Assembly: GCA_036924085.1 (NCBI GenBank)
Contig: JAVGWX010000011.1
Location: 91,569,819-91,633,818 of the forward strand
DNA: 64,000 nt
Source: Ariolimax columbianus
Taxonomy: Eukaryota; Mollusca; Gastropoda; Stylommatophora; Arionidae
Direction of reading: 5' to 3'
Shown here: in pieces, positions 45,845 to 57,791 of the stretch
Layout: each line of letters starts with the position of its first letter
Numbering within the stretch: the first letter of the stretch is position 1
The notes under the pieces: model-generated
What the model was told of the DNA's origin: nothing
The model's database searches: none
Seen by the model: only the letters and a program-made list of their open reading frames with translations
Position numbers and translations under genes: made by a program

Positions 45845-46188
45845 AGATGACTCTTGGTGTGAGCAGGTGGGACGCTGTAGTCGGTGACGCTTGGTGTGAC
45901 CAGGTGTGAAGCTAGGCAGTGACTCTTGGTCTGAGCAAGTGTGAAGCAAGGCATTGACTCTTGGTGTGACAAGGTGAGACGCTAGGCATCGACTCTTGGT
46001 GTGACCAGGTGTGAAGCTAGGCGACGACTCTTGGTGTGACCAGGTGTGAAGCTAGGCAGTGACTCTTGGTCTGAGCAAGTGTGAAGCAAGGCATTGACTC
46101 TTGGTGTGACAAGGTTTGACGCTAGGCATTGACTCTTGGTGTGACAAGGTGAGACGCTAGGCATCGACTCTTGGTGTGACAAGGTCTG
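45845..46188. repeat. Minisatellite of about 33-35 bp, about 10 copies
   Basis: Unit gactcttggtgtgaccaggt followed by gtgaagctaggca. Longer blocks repeat: 45903-45965 resembles 46050-46110. 46189-46660 is unique, with only a short CAA run at 46419-46432. Confidence 0.9.
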
Positions 46189-46664
46189 TTATTATTGCTG
46201 AGACAAAAAAAAGAATCTGATGAATAGAACATGCTGTAGACAAGACAATAGACGTAACTTCTTGCACGTGCTGAAAGTTGTGTTCCCGAGAGAGGTCACA
46301 GAGTTCACCTGGTCAAGATGTTGTCTATCCTCTCACGTTTGTAGATCATGGCCGCACTTAGCAGGAATCAAGTCGTTACAGCCACCCGCATGGTGTCGCC
46401 GCCAGAGCAGAACACTACAACAACAACAACAAGGCATACAATTGAGTACATTTACTTCTTACTTTGCCGAGCGTTATTAACATTTACAGCAGCCCCAACA
46501 TCACAAGTCTTTCAGGGGCATCAGTTCATGTGTAGGTGTACACATCTAAGGGCATAACTGACGACCTGGGAGACCACGCATCATTTGCCACGGTTAAGGC
46601 CTGGTTACTCTTGTGGAACTCCTTCCGGCTAGCCATTCGCTGCACATATCTTCACATTGATCTC

Positions 46665-46866
46665 CGGATGTGTCGGATGAGCCATCCATGTGTCAGATGA
46701 GGCTTCCATGAGTCAGATGAGCCATCCATGTATCAGATGAGCCATCCATGTATCAGATGAGCCATCTACGTGTCAGTTGAGCCATCCATGAGTCAGATGA
46801 GGCGTCCATGAGTCAGATGAGCCATCCATGTGTCGGATGAGCTCACTATGTATCAGATGAGTCAGA
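46665..46866. repeat. 20-bp minisatellite, about 10 copies
   Basis: Unit gtcagatgagccatccatgt with tatcag and gagtcag variants. Confidence 0.9.
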
Positions 46867-46997
46867 AGACCAGTGTCAGCTAGAGCAAATGATGGGAATA
46901 CACCCTCTAGACCGATGTTCTGACCTCGCCAGTCACAAGACCAGTTCTGTGAGGCACTCCAAAATGACTACTGTACATAATGAAAGTATGGAAGTCC

Positions 46998-47257
46998 TAA
47001 CTTAACTTAGCGTCTTTATACTGGTTTAGAAGACTGAACAATCTTTATACAACCAGTTTCATTGACATTTCCCTGCTCTAAAAGCTATGTGCATTCAAGC
47101 TATTCTTAAATGGTTGTCCCTGCCACCACTATATTAATCTTGACCTTTATTTAGTTAATTTGTATCTATGCCCTCTTGTTCGTGTAGGTGGTTGTATTTT
47201 GAAAATACAAAAACTTCTTATAGTCTAATGTTTCTGTTCATTTGAATATCTTAAAAC
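46998..47257 (-). mobile_element. CR1/L2-like LINE, 3' terminal fragment (second copy)
   Basis: Aligns with 26905-27225: cttaacttagcgtctttata, ctggtttagaagac, acaaccagtttcatt, ctctaaaagctatg, tgccctcttgttc and cttatagtctaatg. It has an internal deletion relative to the first copy around the HAFK/ALPQE region. It stops at ttgaatatcttaaaaccctg, and the following satellite begins within that word. Confidence 0.88.
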
Positions 47258-50200
47258 CCTGATGACAGTCCCCTGATGACAGTCCCTTGATGACAGTCCC
47301 CCTAATGACAGTCCCCCTAATGACAGTCCCCTGATGACATTCCCCTAACGACAGTCTCCTGATGACAGTCCCCTAATGACAGCCCCCTGATGACAATTCC
47401 CTGATGACAGTCTCCTGATGACAGTCCCCCTAATGAAAGTCTCCTGATGACAGTCCCCTAATGACAGTCCCCCTAATGACAGCCCCCTAATGACAGCCCC
47501 CTAATGACAGCCCCTTAATGACAGTCTCCTGATGACAGTCCCCTGATGACAGTCCCCTGATGACAGCCCCCCTAATGACAGTCCCCTGATGACAGTCCCC
47601 TAATGACAGTCCCCTGATGACAGTCCCCTGATGACAGTCCCTTGATGACAGTCCCCTGATGACAGTCCCCTGATGACAGTCCCCTGATGACAGTCCCCCT
47701 AATGACAGTCCCCTGATGACAATCGCCTGATGACAGTCCCCCGATGACAATCCCCTGATGACAGTCCTCTGATGACAGTATCCCTGATGACAGTCCCCCG
47801 ATGACAATCCCCTGATGACAGTCCTCTGATGACAGTATCCCTGATGACAGTCCCCTAATGACAGTCCCCTGATGACAGTCCCCCTGATGACAGTCCTCTG
47901 ATGACAGTCCCCCTGATGACAGTCCCCCTGATGACAGTCCCCTAATGACAGTCCCCCGATGACAGTCGCCCTGATGACAGTCCCCCTGATGACAGTCCCC
48001 TAATGACAGTCCCCTGATGACAGTCCTCCTGATGACAGTCCCCTGATGACAGTCCCCCTGATGACAGTCCCCTAATGACAATCCTCTGATGACAGTCCCC
48101 TGATGACAGTCCCTTGATGACATTCCCTGTCGACAGTCCCCTGATGACAGTCCCCCTAATGACAGTCCCCTGATGAAAATCCCCTGATGACAGTCCCCCG
48201 ATGACAATCCCCTGATGACAGTCCTCTGATGAAAATCCCCTGATGACAGTCCCCCGATGACAATCCCCTGATGACAGTCCTCTGATGACAGTCCCCCTGA
48301 TGACAGTCCCCCTGATGACAGTCCCCTAATGACAGTCCCCTGATGACAGTCGCCCTGATGACAGCCCCCCTGATGACAGTCCCCTAATGACAGTCCCCTG
48401 ATGACAGTCCCCTAATGACAGTCCTCTTGATGACAGTCCCCCTAATGACAGTCCCCCTGATGAAGTCTCCTAATGACAGTCCCCTGATTACAGTCCCCTA
48501 ATGACAGTCCCCTGATGACAGTCCCCCTAATGACAGTCCCCTGATGACAATCGCCTGATGACAGTCCCCCGATTACAATCCCCTGATGACAGTCCTCTGA
48601 TGACAGTATCCCTGATGACAGTCCCCTAATGACAGTCCCCTGATGACAGTCCCCCTGATGACAGTCCTCTGATGACAGTCCCCCTGATGACAGTCCCCCT
48701 GATGACAGTCCCCTAATGACAGTCCCCCGATGACAGTCGCCCTGATGACAGTCCCCCTGATGACAGTCCCCTAATGACAGTCCCCTGATGACAGTCCTCC
48801 TGATGACAGTCCCCTGATGACAGTCCCCCTGATGACAGTCCCCTAATGACAATCCTCTGATGACAGTCCCCTGATGACAGTCCCTTGATGACAGTCCCCT
48901 GTCGACAGTCCCCTGATGACAGTCCCCCTAATGACAGTCCCCTGATGAAAATCCCCTGATGACAGTCCCCCGATGACAATCCCCTGATGACAGTCCTCTG
49001 ATGACAGTCCCCCTGATGACAGTCCCCCTGATGACAGTCCCCTAATGACAGTCCCCTGATGACAGTCGCCCTGATGACAGCCCCCCTGATGACAGTCCCC
49101 TAATGACAGTCCCCTGATGACAGTCCCCTAATGACAGTCCTCTTGATGACACTCCCCCTAATGACAGTCCCCCTGATGACAGTCTCCTAATGACAGTCCC
49201 CTGATTACAGTCCCCTAATGACAGTCCCCTGATGACAGTCCCCTGATGACAGTCCCCCTAATGACAGTCCCCTAATGATAATCGCCTGATGACAGTCCCC
49301 CGATGACAATCCCCTGATGACAGTCCTCTGATGACAGTATCCCTGATGACAGTCCCCTAATGACAGTCCCCTGATGACAGTCCCCCTGATGACAGTCCTC
49401 TGATGACAGCCCCCCTGATGACAGTCCCCCTGATGACAGTCCCCTAATGACAGTCCCCCGATGACAGTCGCCCTGATGACAGTCCCCCTGAAGACAGTCC
49501 CCTAATGACAGTCCCCTGATGACAGTCCTCCTGATGACAGTCCCCTGATGACAGTCCCCCTGATGACAGTCCCCTAATGACAATCCTCTGATGACAGTCC
49601 CCTGATGACAGTCCCTTGATGACAGTCCCCTGTCGACAGTCCCCTGATGACAGTCCCCCTAATGACAGTCCCCTGATAAAAATCCCCTGATGACAGTCCC
49701 CCGATGACAATCCCCTGATGACAGTCCTCTGATGACAGTCCCCCTGATGACAGTCCCCCTGATGACAGTCCCCTAATGACAGTCCCCTGATGACAGTCGC
49801 CCTGATGACAGCCCCCCTGATGACAGTCCCCTAATGACAGTCCCCTGATGACAGTCCCCTAATGACAGTCCTCTTGATGACAGTCCCCCTAATGACAGTC
49901 CCCCTGATGACAGTCTCCTAATGACAGTCCCCTGATTACAGTCCCCTAATGACAGTCCCCTGATGACAGTCCCCTGATGACAGTCCCCCTAATGACAGTC
50001 CCCTGATCATAATCGCCTGATGACAGTCCCCCGATGACAATCCCCTGATGACAGTCCTCTGATGACAGTATCCCTGATGACAGTCCCCTAATGACAGTCC
50101 CCTGATGACAGTCCCCCTGATGACAGTCCTCTGATGACAGTCCCCCTGATGACAGTCCCCCTGATGACAGTCCCCTAATGACAGTCCCCCGATGACAGTC

Positions 50201-50712
50201 GCCCTGATTACAGTCCTCCTGATGACAGTCCCCTAATGACAGTCCCCTGATGACAGTCCTCCTGATGACAGTCCCCTGATGACAGTCCCCCTGATGACAG
50301 TCCCCTAATGACAATCCTCTGATGACAGTCCCCTGATGACAGTCCCTTGATGACAGTCCCCTGTCGACAGTCCCCTGATGACAGTCCCCCTAATGACAGT
50401 CCCCTGATGAAAATCCCCTGATGACAGTCCCCCGATGACAATCCCCTGATGACAGTCCTCTGATGACAGTCCCCCTGATGACAGTCCCCCTGATGACAGT
50501 CCCCTAATGACAGTCCCCTGATGACAGTCGCCCTGATGACAGCCCCCCTGATGACAGTCCCCTAATGACAGTCCCCTGATGACAGTCCCCTAATGACAGT
50601 CCTCTTGATGACAGTCCCCCTAATGACAGTCCCCCTGATGACAGTCTCCTAATGACAGTCCCCTGATTACAGTCCCCTAATGACAGTCCCCTGATGACAG
50701 CCCGCTGATGCA
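47258..50712. repeat. 3.4-kb satellite, 14/15-bp unit (ctgatgacagtcccc)
   Basis: Units ctgatgacagtcccc (15) and ctgatgacagtccc/ctaatgacagtccc (14) in irregular order, about 240 copies. The minus frames rich in GDCHQG, TVIRGL and LSSGGL arise from frame cycling at 14/15-bp steps. Confidence 0.97.
48100..50710. repeat. 731-bp higher-order repeat in the ctgatgacagtcccc satellite
   Basis: The rare variant cctgtcgacagtcc occurs near 48126, 48901, 49632 and 50363: offsets about 775, 731 and 731. Long stretches between the last three are nearly identical (for example 48713-48979 and 49444-49710). About three and a half higher-order units. Confidence 0.9.
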
Positions 50713-50741
50713 TGCTGCTTGACCCCCATTATTTCAACCAC

Positions 50742-50770
50742 CCCCCTACCCCCCCCCCCCCCCACCCCCA
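50742..50770. repeat. Poly(C)/C-rich tract
   Basis: An uninterrupted C run of about 15 within a C-rich stretch. 50771-50950 is unique. Confidence 0.9.
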
Positions 50771-50954
50771 TCTACACAAACCCATTAATGGCAGTGGCAT
50801 TTAGATTAACATTTCACAAGAAGTCTAACTAGATTGGGCGTAATAATCTCTGCATAATAATTAATTTCTGTCCTTGCATGGTTAGTTTTCTATTGACCTG
50901 ATTTCGAACAATGAAATGTTAGAATTGACGAAGAAATCTGAGCTTTGGTCTGAA

Positions 50955-51056
50955 CTCTCGGCTGTTCATAGTTTCTCACTCTCGGCTGTTCATAGTTTCT
51001 CACTCTCGGCTGTTCATAGTTTCTCACTCTCGGCTGTTCATAGTTTCTCACTGTGT
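50955..51056. repeat. 24-bp minisatellite, 4 copies
   Basis: Unit actctcggctgttcatagtt followed by tctc. 51057-51195 is unique. Confidence 0.93.
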
Positions 51057-51199
51057 TTGATGTGACCCACCAGTGGTCTGACAATAAAACATCCTTCTCT
51101 GTGGCCCTAAGTGGGACTGATGCCAATTCGCTTTCAATGGGACCTTGGATCGGATCATGCCCCACTCTACCCCAGGAGCTCTGCGTGAAAGTTGTGTGG

Positions 51200-51774
51200 G
51201 TGTTATGGCCAGCATGTTTCACTTGACTCTTACGTGAGGTCAGGCCATGGCCAGCATGTTTCACTTGACTCTTAAGTGAGGTCAGGCCATGGCCAGCATG
51301 TTTCACTTGACTCTTACGTGAGGTCAGGCCATGGCCAGCATGTTTCACTTGACTCTTACGTGAGGTCAGGCCATGGCCAGCATGTTTCCCTTGACCCTGA
51401 CGTGAGGTCAAGTCTTGGCCAGCATGTTTCCCTTGACCCTGACGTGAGGTCAAGTCTTGGCCAGCATGTTTCCCTTGACCCTGACGTGAGGTCAAGTCTT
51501 GGCCAGCATGTTTCCCTTGAACCTGACGTGAGGTCAAGTCTTGGCCAGCATGTTTCCCTTGACCCTGACGTGAGGTCAAGTCTTGGCCAGCATGTTTCCC
51601 TTGACCCTGACGTGAGGTCAAGTCTTGGCCAGCATGTTTCCCTTGACCCTGACGTGAGGTCAAGTCTTGGCCAGCATGTTTCCCTTGACCCTGACGTGAG
51701 GTCAAGTCTTGACCAGCATGTTTCCCTTGACCCTGACGTGAGGTCAAGTCTTGGCCAGTATGTTTCCCTTGACA
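51200..51774. repeat. 42-bp minisatellite, about 14 copies, two subfamilies
   Basis: Unit ggccagcatgtttcccttga, ccctgacgtgaggtcaagtc, tt. The first four units carry cacttgactcttacg and ggccat, the rest cccttgaccctgacg and gtcttg. Open frames of 298 (minus) and 173 (plus) codons repeat 14-residue words because 42 is a multiple of three. Confidence 0.95.
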
Positions 51775-52384
51775 TATGTAAATCACTCCGTCACTGATCT
51801 GCCCATGGTGGCTTGACAGACATCCCCCAGCCTGCTAGATGGAAGCAGATAGGAAGGCCGTGTATGACTGATTTTCTGTTACCCGTTTCACCCCTCCCCT
51901 AGGATTGATGTCGACGCCCTGAGATTGCGTGGTTATGTTTTTTAAGAGATGGTGGAAGGCAGTTGGTAGCGTAGGGAAGCGTTCAAGAGGGCACCTCCGT
52001 CCCCCTCCTCCCCTCTCTCTCTATCATTGTGTTCGTGTTATTTGACTGGAAATGATTACAGCTTCAGAGGAAGCGCCAAGTCTATACTTCTCCCCACCAC
52101 TCACAGAAAGTCTTACCAGTTTCTTGACGAGTTCGTCTTTGTTTCCGTTAGTGGTATGGACTGATGCACTAGATAAACATACAATTAGGTAGGTCCAGGC
52201 CAAGTCCTCACAAACTCTGGTGTTGGGCTCTTCCCCGCTCGATTGTTGTTGGAAACCAACGTCCTCCATCTATTAGTCACGTGCCAAAGTCACGTGATAT
52301 CATGCCAGGCGTGTCGAGGGTATGGCGTATTTAATTGGTTAATTAAATGTGTATGTCCGATATGTGTTGCATAATCATCTATTA
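51775..52384. other. Unique sequence, no gene recognised
   Basis: A minus frame of 81 codons (52269-52024) does not resemble any family I know and has no upstream promoter or splice context that I can support. Confidence 0.4.
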
Positions 52385-52385
52385 G

Positions 52386-52575
52386 CCGTCTGTCTGTCTG
52401 TCTGCCTGTGTCTGTCTGTCTGTCCGCTCGTCTGTCCGTCCGCTCGCCTGTCTGTCTGCCAGCCTGCCTGTCTGTGTCTGTCTGCCTGTGTCTATCTGTC
52501 TGTCAGAACGTCTGTCCGTCCGCTCGCCTGTCTGTCTGCCAGCCTGCCTGGCTGTGTCTGTCTGCCTGCATGCCA
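52386..52575. repeat. TCTG-based repeat with an 80-bp duplication
   Basis: Tctgtctgtctgcctg words, plus a longer segment (gtctgtccgtccgctcgcct) repeated about 80 bp apart. 52576-52838 is unique. Confidence 0.9.
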
Positions 52576-52839
52576 GATGTATTGACCTAGAAACATCATA
52601 CATCCAATATCACCAAATCGGCTTTTTTAAATGCATAAAATTGAACCGGAAACCTTCAAAATCTAAATTCTAGAATTCAAAGTTTTAGAAATCAAATTCC
52701 AATTAGATGTCGTCTGCTTTGCTTGTGAGAAAACTAGTAATGAAACTATATGACGGGCAGTGGGCAGCTTGTGTGTACTCAGCTTTCTCAAGTCAGCATT
52801 CATATGGATCGTCCGATTGTCGTGTCGAACACGCGTCTG

Positions 52840-55162
52840 GTGTGCTGTGAGGTGTGTTGTGAGGTGGGTTGTGAGGTGTGCTGTCAGGTGTGTTGTGAGG
52901 TGTGTTGTGAGGTGTGGTGTCAGGTGTGCTGTGAGGTGTGTTGTGAGGTGTGCTGTGAGGTGTGTTGTGAGGTGTGCTGTCAGGTGAATTGTGAGGTGTG
53001 CTGTCAGGTGTGTTGTGAGGTGTGCTGTCAGGTGTGCTGTCAGGTGTGCTGTCAGGTGAATTGTGAGGTGTGCTGTGAGGTGTGCTGTGAGGTGTGCTGT
53101 CAGGTGTGCTGTCAGGTGAATTGTGAGGTGTGCTGTGAGGTGTGCTGAGAAGTGTGCTGTCAGGTGTGCTGTCAGGTGTGCTGCCAGGTGTGCTGTCAGG
53201 TGAATTGTGAGGTGTGCTGTGAGGTGTGCTGTGAGGTGTGCTGTCAGGTGAATTGTGAGGTGTGCTGTGAGGTGTGCTGGGAAGTGTGCTGTCAGGTGTG
53301 CTGTCAGGTGTGCTGTCAGGTGTGCTGCCAGGTGTGCTGTCAGGTGTGTTGTCAGGTGTGCTGTCAGGTGTGCTGTCAGGTGTGTTGTGAGGTGTGCTGT
53401 CAGGTGTGCTGTCAGATGTGCTATCAGGTGTGTTGTGAGGTGTGCTGTCAGGTGTGCTGTGAGGTGTGCTTTCAGGTATTTTGTGAGGTGTGCTGTCAGG
53501 TGTGTTGTGAGGTGTGCTATGAGGTGTGCTGTGAGGTGTGCTGTGAGGTGTGTTGTCAGGTTTTCTGTCAGGTGTGCTGTCAGGTGTGCTGTGAGGTTTG
53601 CTGACATGTGTGCTGTCAGGTGTGCTGTCAAGTGTGTTGTGAGGTCTGCTGTCAGGTGTGCTGTCAGGTGTACTGTCAGGTTGTTGTGAGGTGTGTTGTA
53701 AGGTGTGCTGTCAGGTGTGCTGTGAGGTTTGCTGTCAGGTGTGCTGTGAGGTGTGCTGTCAGGTGTGTTGTGAGGTGTGCTGTCAGGTGTGCTGTCAGGT
53801 GTGCTGTGGGGTGTGCTGTCGGGTGTGTTGTGAGGTGTGCTGTCAGGTGTGCTGTCAGGTGTGCTGTGAGGTGTGCTGTCGGGTGTGCTGTGAGGTGTGT
53901 TGTGAGGTGTGTTGTGAGGTGTGCTGTCAGGTGTGCTGTGAGGTGTGTTGTGAGGTGTGCTGTGAGGTGTGTTGTGAGGTGTGCTGTCAGGTGAATTGTG
54001 AGGTGTGCTGTCAGGTGTGTTGTGAGGTGTGCTGTCAGGTGTGCTGTCAGGTGAATTGTGAGGTGTGCTGTGAGGTGTGCTGTGAGGTGTGCTGTGAGGT
54101 GTGCTGTCAGGTGAATTGTGAGGTCTGCTGTGAGGTGTGCTGAGAAGTGTGCTGTCAGGTGTGCTGTCAGGTGTGCTGCCAGGTGTGCTGTCAGGTGAAT
54201 TGTGAGGTGTGCTGTGAGGTGTGCTGTCAGGTGAATTGTGAGGTGTGCTGTGAGGTGTGCTGGGAAGTATGCTGTCAGGTGTGCTGTCAGGTGTGCTGCC
54301 AGGTGTGCTGTCAGGTGTGTTATGAGGTGTGCTGTCAGGTGTGCTGTCAGGTGTGCTGTCAGGTGTGTTGTGAGGTGTGCTGTCAGATGTGCTATCAGTT
54401 GTGTTGTGAGGTGTGCTGTCAGTTGTGCTGTCAGGTGTGCTGTGAGGTGTGTTGTGAGGTGTGCTTTCAGGTATTTTGTGAGGTGTGCTGTCAGGTGTGT
54501 TGTGAGGTGTGCTATGAGGTGTGCTGTGAGGTGTGCTGTGAGATGTGTTGTCAGGTTTTCTGTCAGGTGTGCTGTCAGGTGTGCTGTGAGGTTTGCTGTC
54601 ATGTGTGCTGTCCGGTGTGCTGTCAGGTGTGTTGTGAGGTCTGCTGTCAGGTGTGCTGTCAGGTGTGCTGTGAGGTTTGCTGTCAGGTGTGCTGTGAGGT
54701 GTGCTGTCAGGTGTGTTGTGAGGTGTGCTGTCAGGTGTGCTGTCAGGTGTGCTGTGGGGTGTGCTGTCGGGTGTGTTGTGAGGTGTGCTGTCAGGTGTGC
54801 TGTCAGGTGTGCTGTGAGGTGTGCTGTCGGGTGTGCTGTGAGCAGTGTTGTGAGGTGTGCTGTCAGGTGTGCTGTCAGGTGTGCTGTGAGGTATGCTGTC
54901 AGGTGTGCTGTGAGGTGTGTTGTGAGGTGTGCTGTGAGGTGTGCTGTCAGGTGTGCTGTGAAGTGTGTTGTGAGGTGTGCTGTCAGGTGTGCTGTGAAGT
55001 GTGTTGTGAGGTGTGCTGTGAGGTGTGCTGTCAGGTGTGCTGTGAGGTGTGCTGTGAAGTGTGTTGTGATGTGTGCTGTGAGGTGTGTTGTGAGGTGTGC
55101 TGTGAGGTGTGTTGTGAGGTGTGCTGTGAGGTGTGCTGTCAGGTGTGTTGTGAGGTATGCTG
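52840..55162. repeat. 2.3-kb satellite, 12-bp unit (ggtgtgctgtca)
   Basis: About 190 copies of ggtgtgctgtca and ggtgtgctgtga/ggtgtgttgtga, with ggtgaattgtga variants. As 12 is a multiple of three, one frame reads endless TPHSTPDS on the minus strand (841 codons) and CCQVCCEV or VRCA on the plus strand. Frame switches occur where a single base is lost (near 53590 and 53682). A block around gctttcaggtattttgtg recurs at 53468 and 54464, about 996 bp apart, so long segments were duplicated here too. Confidence 0.97.
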
Positions 55163-55189
55163 CAGCAAGAGATCATACACACGTTCAAT

Positions 55190-55313
55190 CACTGGTTGTC
55201 TTGTACCACTGGTTGTTTTGTACCACTGGTTGTCTTGTAAAACTGGTTGTCTTGTACCACTGGTTGTCTTGTACCACTGGTTGTCTTGTACCACTGGTTG
55301 TCTTGTACCAGAT
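55190..55313. repeat. 17-bp minisatellite (cttgtaccactggttgt), about 7 copies
   Basis: One unit has cttgtaaaactggttgt. 55314-55695 is unique with nothing recognised. Confidence 0.93.
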
Positions 55314-55699
55314 AATGACGGGCTGAAACACTCATTTCCAAATAGCTGGCATGTGCCCTCTGAAGGTCAGCCAACTCTCGACTGCCACATCCATTTATGC
55401 TGTCAGCCTTTGACATTACGATATCGTCAGCAACATCTTAGAAACCAGCTTGTTACGTTTCTTTTTCTGAATACTGTAATCATTACTAGCCAGCAATATC
55501 TTGACGACAGTTTATAAATGTTGCTGCTCAACTCACTGACTGTTATTGTTTCAGTTCATCCAGCTGTATAGCGCGTACATGATATGGCACACAAGCAGGA
55601 AAACAATGCGAATGTGAAGGTCACACAATACATTCTGTGAGACAGCTGTTTCGCAAGTACATATGTGAAGAAGTGTTTCATATTTAGATGGTTTGGGTT

Positions 55700-56022
55700 C
55701 TGTGAGTACAACCAGGACCGTGATGTGTCGTGGGTCAGTCTGACGGAGTACATCACTGTCCAGGACGTGATGTACTCGAGGGTCAGTCTGACGGCCACGA
55801 CATCATCAAGGTCCGTGATGTATCGTCGGTCAGTCTGACCTGGAGTACATCACATCCACCGTGATGTAACGTGGGTCAGTCTGACGGAGTACATCACATC
55901 CAGGACCTTGATGTGTCGTGGGTCAGTCTGACGGAGTACATCACATCCAGGACCGTGATGTGTCGTGGGTCAGTCTGACGGAGTACAACCAGGACCGTGA
56001 TGTGTCGAGGGTCAGTCTGAGA
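55700..56022. repeat. Degenerate 38-50 bp minisatellite, about 7 copies
   Basis: Core gtgatgtgtcgtgggtcagt followed by ctgacggagtacatcac and catccaggacc; lengths vary by loss of the last part. 56023-56340 is unique. Confidence 0.88.
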
Positions 56023-56344
56023 ATGTTTTCGCTGCTTCTGTGAATGTAAATAAATGAATTGTTTGTTCTAGTCGTGTCGAGTGGACACAGAGCAATAGAA
56101 GTCTTTCCTGGAATGTCTTCTTCGTGAACGTAGCTCAGTGACCGCATTATGCGCTTCCCACAGTGTGAGATGACCGGAAGTATGTTCAGTCCATAACTTG
56201 TTGTCACGAGCTGTTCACGAGGCGCTCATGTTATCAGCTCATGCTCAGCTGAGGTCCGTGTCCCTGACGGGTAGGGACAGTCTGTCCCAGATCAGAGGTC
56301 CCACTTGACGAGTGGCGCACGCAACCTCTGCATCGTTCTGTATA

Positions 56345-56677
56345 GCTGAGTTTTTGGATATACAAACAGCTGACTTTTTGGATATACAAACAGCTGACAT
56401 TTGGATATACAAACAGCTGACATTTGGATATACAAACAGCTGACATTTGGATATACAAACAGCTGACATTTGGATATACAAACAGCTGACATTTGGATAT
56501 ACAAACAGCTGACATTTGGATATACAAACAGCTGACATTTGGATATACAAACAGCTGACATTTGGATATACAAACAGCTGACATTTGGATATACAAACAG
56601 CTGACATTTGGATATACAAACAGCTGACATTTGGATATACAAACAGCTGACATTTGGATATACAAACAGCTGACATG
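56345..56677. repeat. 23-bp minisatellite, about 14 copies
   Basis: Unit gctgacatttggatatacaa followed by aca, nearly invariant, with the first two units carrying gactttttgg. It ends 12 bases before the candidate start codon at 56689. Confidence 0.96.
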
Positions 56678-56688
56678 TCGGATACACA

Positions 56689-56782
56689 ATGACAAGCACG
56701 CACTGGAAACGGGTGTCGACGCTGGTGCTTGGTCTGGCTCTCATCCACTGTGCCAGATGTTTGCCGGAACTGCTCAAGTTGG
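56689..56782 (+). CDS. Possible first coding exon with a signal peptide (uncertain)
   Basis: The ATG has A at -3 (cacaatga). The 31 codons read as a short basic start (lysine and arginine at codons 7-8), a hydrophobic core LVLGLALIHCA at codons 13-22, then ARCLPELLKLG. That is the layout of a secretory signal peptide with a plausible cleavage after ARC or nearby. At 56782/56783 the sequence ttgg|gtgagtac is a strong match to a metazoan 5' splice site, leaving phase 1. Beyond it the sequence turns into tctg repeats, as expected for an intron. No second exon is identifiable, and a 14-copy 23-bp array sits just upstream where the 5' untranslated region or promoter should be. Seen: open frame, hydrophobic core and donor site. 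Inferred: that it is a gene. It could be chance. Confidence 0.35.
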
Positions 56783-56794
56783 GTGAGTACAATA

Positions 56795-57160
56795 TGTCTG
56801 CTCGTCTGTCTGTCTGTCTGTCTGCCTGATCGTCTGTCTGATCGTATGTCTGTCTGTCTGATCGTCTGTCTGTCTGTCTGATCGTCTGTCTGTCTGTCTG
56901 TCTGTTTGATCGTCTGTCTGTCTCATCGTCTGTCCGTCTGTCTGATCGTCTGTCTGATCGTCGGTCTGTCTGTCTGATCGTCTGTCTGTCTGTCTGATTA
57001 TCTGTCTTTCTGTCTGCTCGTCTGTCTGTCTGTCTGCTCGTCTGTCTGTCTGCTTGTCTGTCTGTCTGTCTGTCTGATCGTCTGTCTGTCTCATCGTCTG
57101 TCTGTCTGTCTGCTCGTCTGTATGTCTGTCTGATCGTCTGTCTGTCTGTCTAGTCCACTC
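56795..57160. repeat. TCTG/ATCG tetranucleotide-based repeat
   Basis: Runs of tctgtctg broken by tctgatcg and tctgctcg. It would lie in intron 1 of the candidate gene at 56689. The Arg/Gln/Thr/Asp minus frame over it is an artefact. Confidence 0.95.
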
Positions 57161-57194
57161 AATTTCTGTCTCTTCAAACTCCATTCCCGTTTTG

Positions 57195-57302
57195 TAACAT
57201 ATACTCGCTCTCCTCTGTCTCTTCTCTCTTTCTCTCTCTCTGTCCTCTCTCTCCGTCCTCTCTCTCTGTCCTCTCTCTCTCTCTCTTTCTCTCTCTCTGT
57301 CC
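57195..57302. repeat. CT-rich microsatellite
   Basis: Ctctctctctgtcc words. 57303-57604 is unique with nothing recognised. Confidence 0.9.
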
Positions 57303-57605
57303 ATGTACAACTCTCCTCGTCCTTTGAGACAACCTAACATCTGTACGTGTCTCATAGGACCACAAGAGCCGTGCTAGTGCGAGCAACAGGTAACTTAATG
57401 TTCATGGAGTCGCCCGTTGACCTATAATAGTTTAGTTAATATTTTAATTACACGAATTATGTCCCGTCTTGTATATGTATCCGTTAGCCTGGCCCCAACA
57501 CCTGTCCCGTCTTGTCTATGTGTCAGGTAGCCAGGTCACAAGACGGACAAAAATCATAATAAATTCTGTAAGTCTGTCCTTCCATTAATGACATGCAGCT
57601 CAACT

Positions 57606-57791
57606 CCACTTCCTACAAACTATCCACAACTCTACTCTCTACAAACTATCCACAACCCTACTCCCTACAAACTATCCACAACTCTACTCTCTACAAACTA
57701 TCCACAACTCTACTCTCTACAAACTATCCACAACCCTATTCCCTACAAACTATCCACAACCCTACTCCCTACAAACTATCCACAACCCTAG
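57606..57791. repeat. 26-bp minisatellite, about 7 copies
   Basis: Unit ctacaaactatccacaaccc followed by tactcc; aactc and aaccc versions alternate. Confidence 0.94.

Noticed and set aside
52024..52269. Minus frame of 81 codons in unique sequence
   Set aside because: Considered as a LINE endonuclease fragment, but I could not place any conserved motif.
52663..55188. 841-codon Thr/Pro/His/Ser frame resembling a mucin
   Set aside because: Produced by a 12-bp repeat that keeps one frame open. The opposite strand is equally open, there is no signal peptide, and the frame switches peptide word where a base is lost.
56774..57355. Arg/Gln/Thr/Asp-rich minus frame of 193 codons
   Set aside because: Translation of the TCTG microsatellite and the CT tract.
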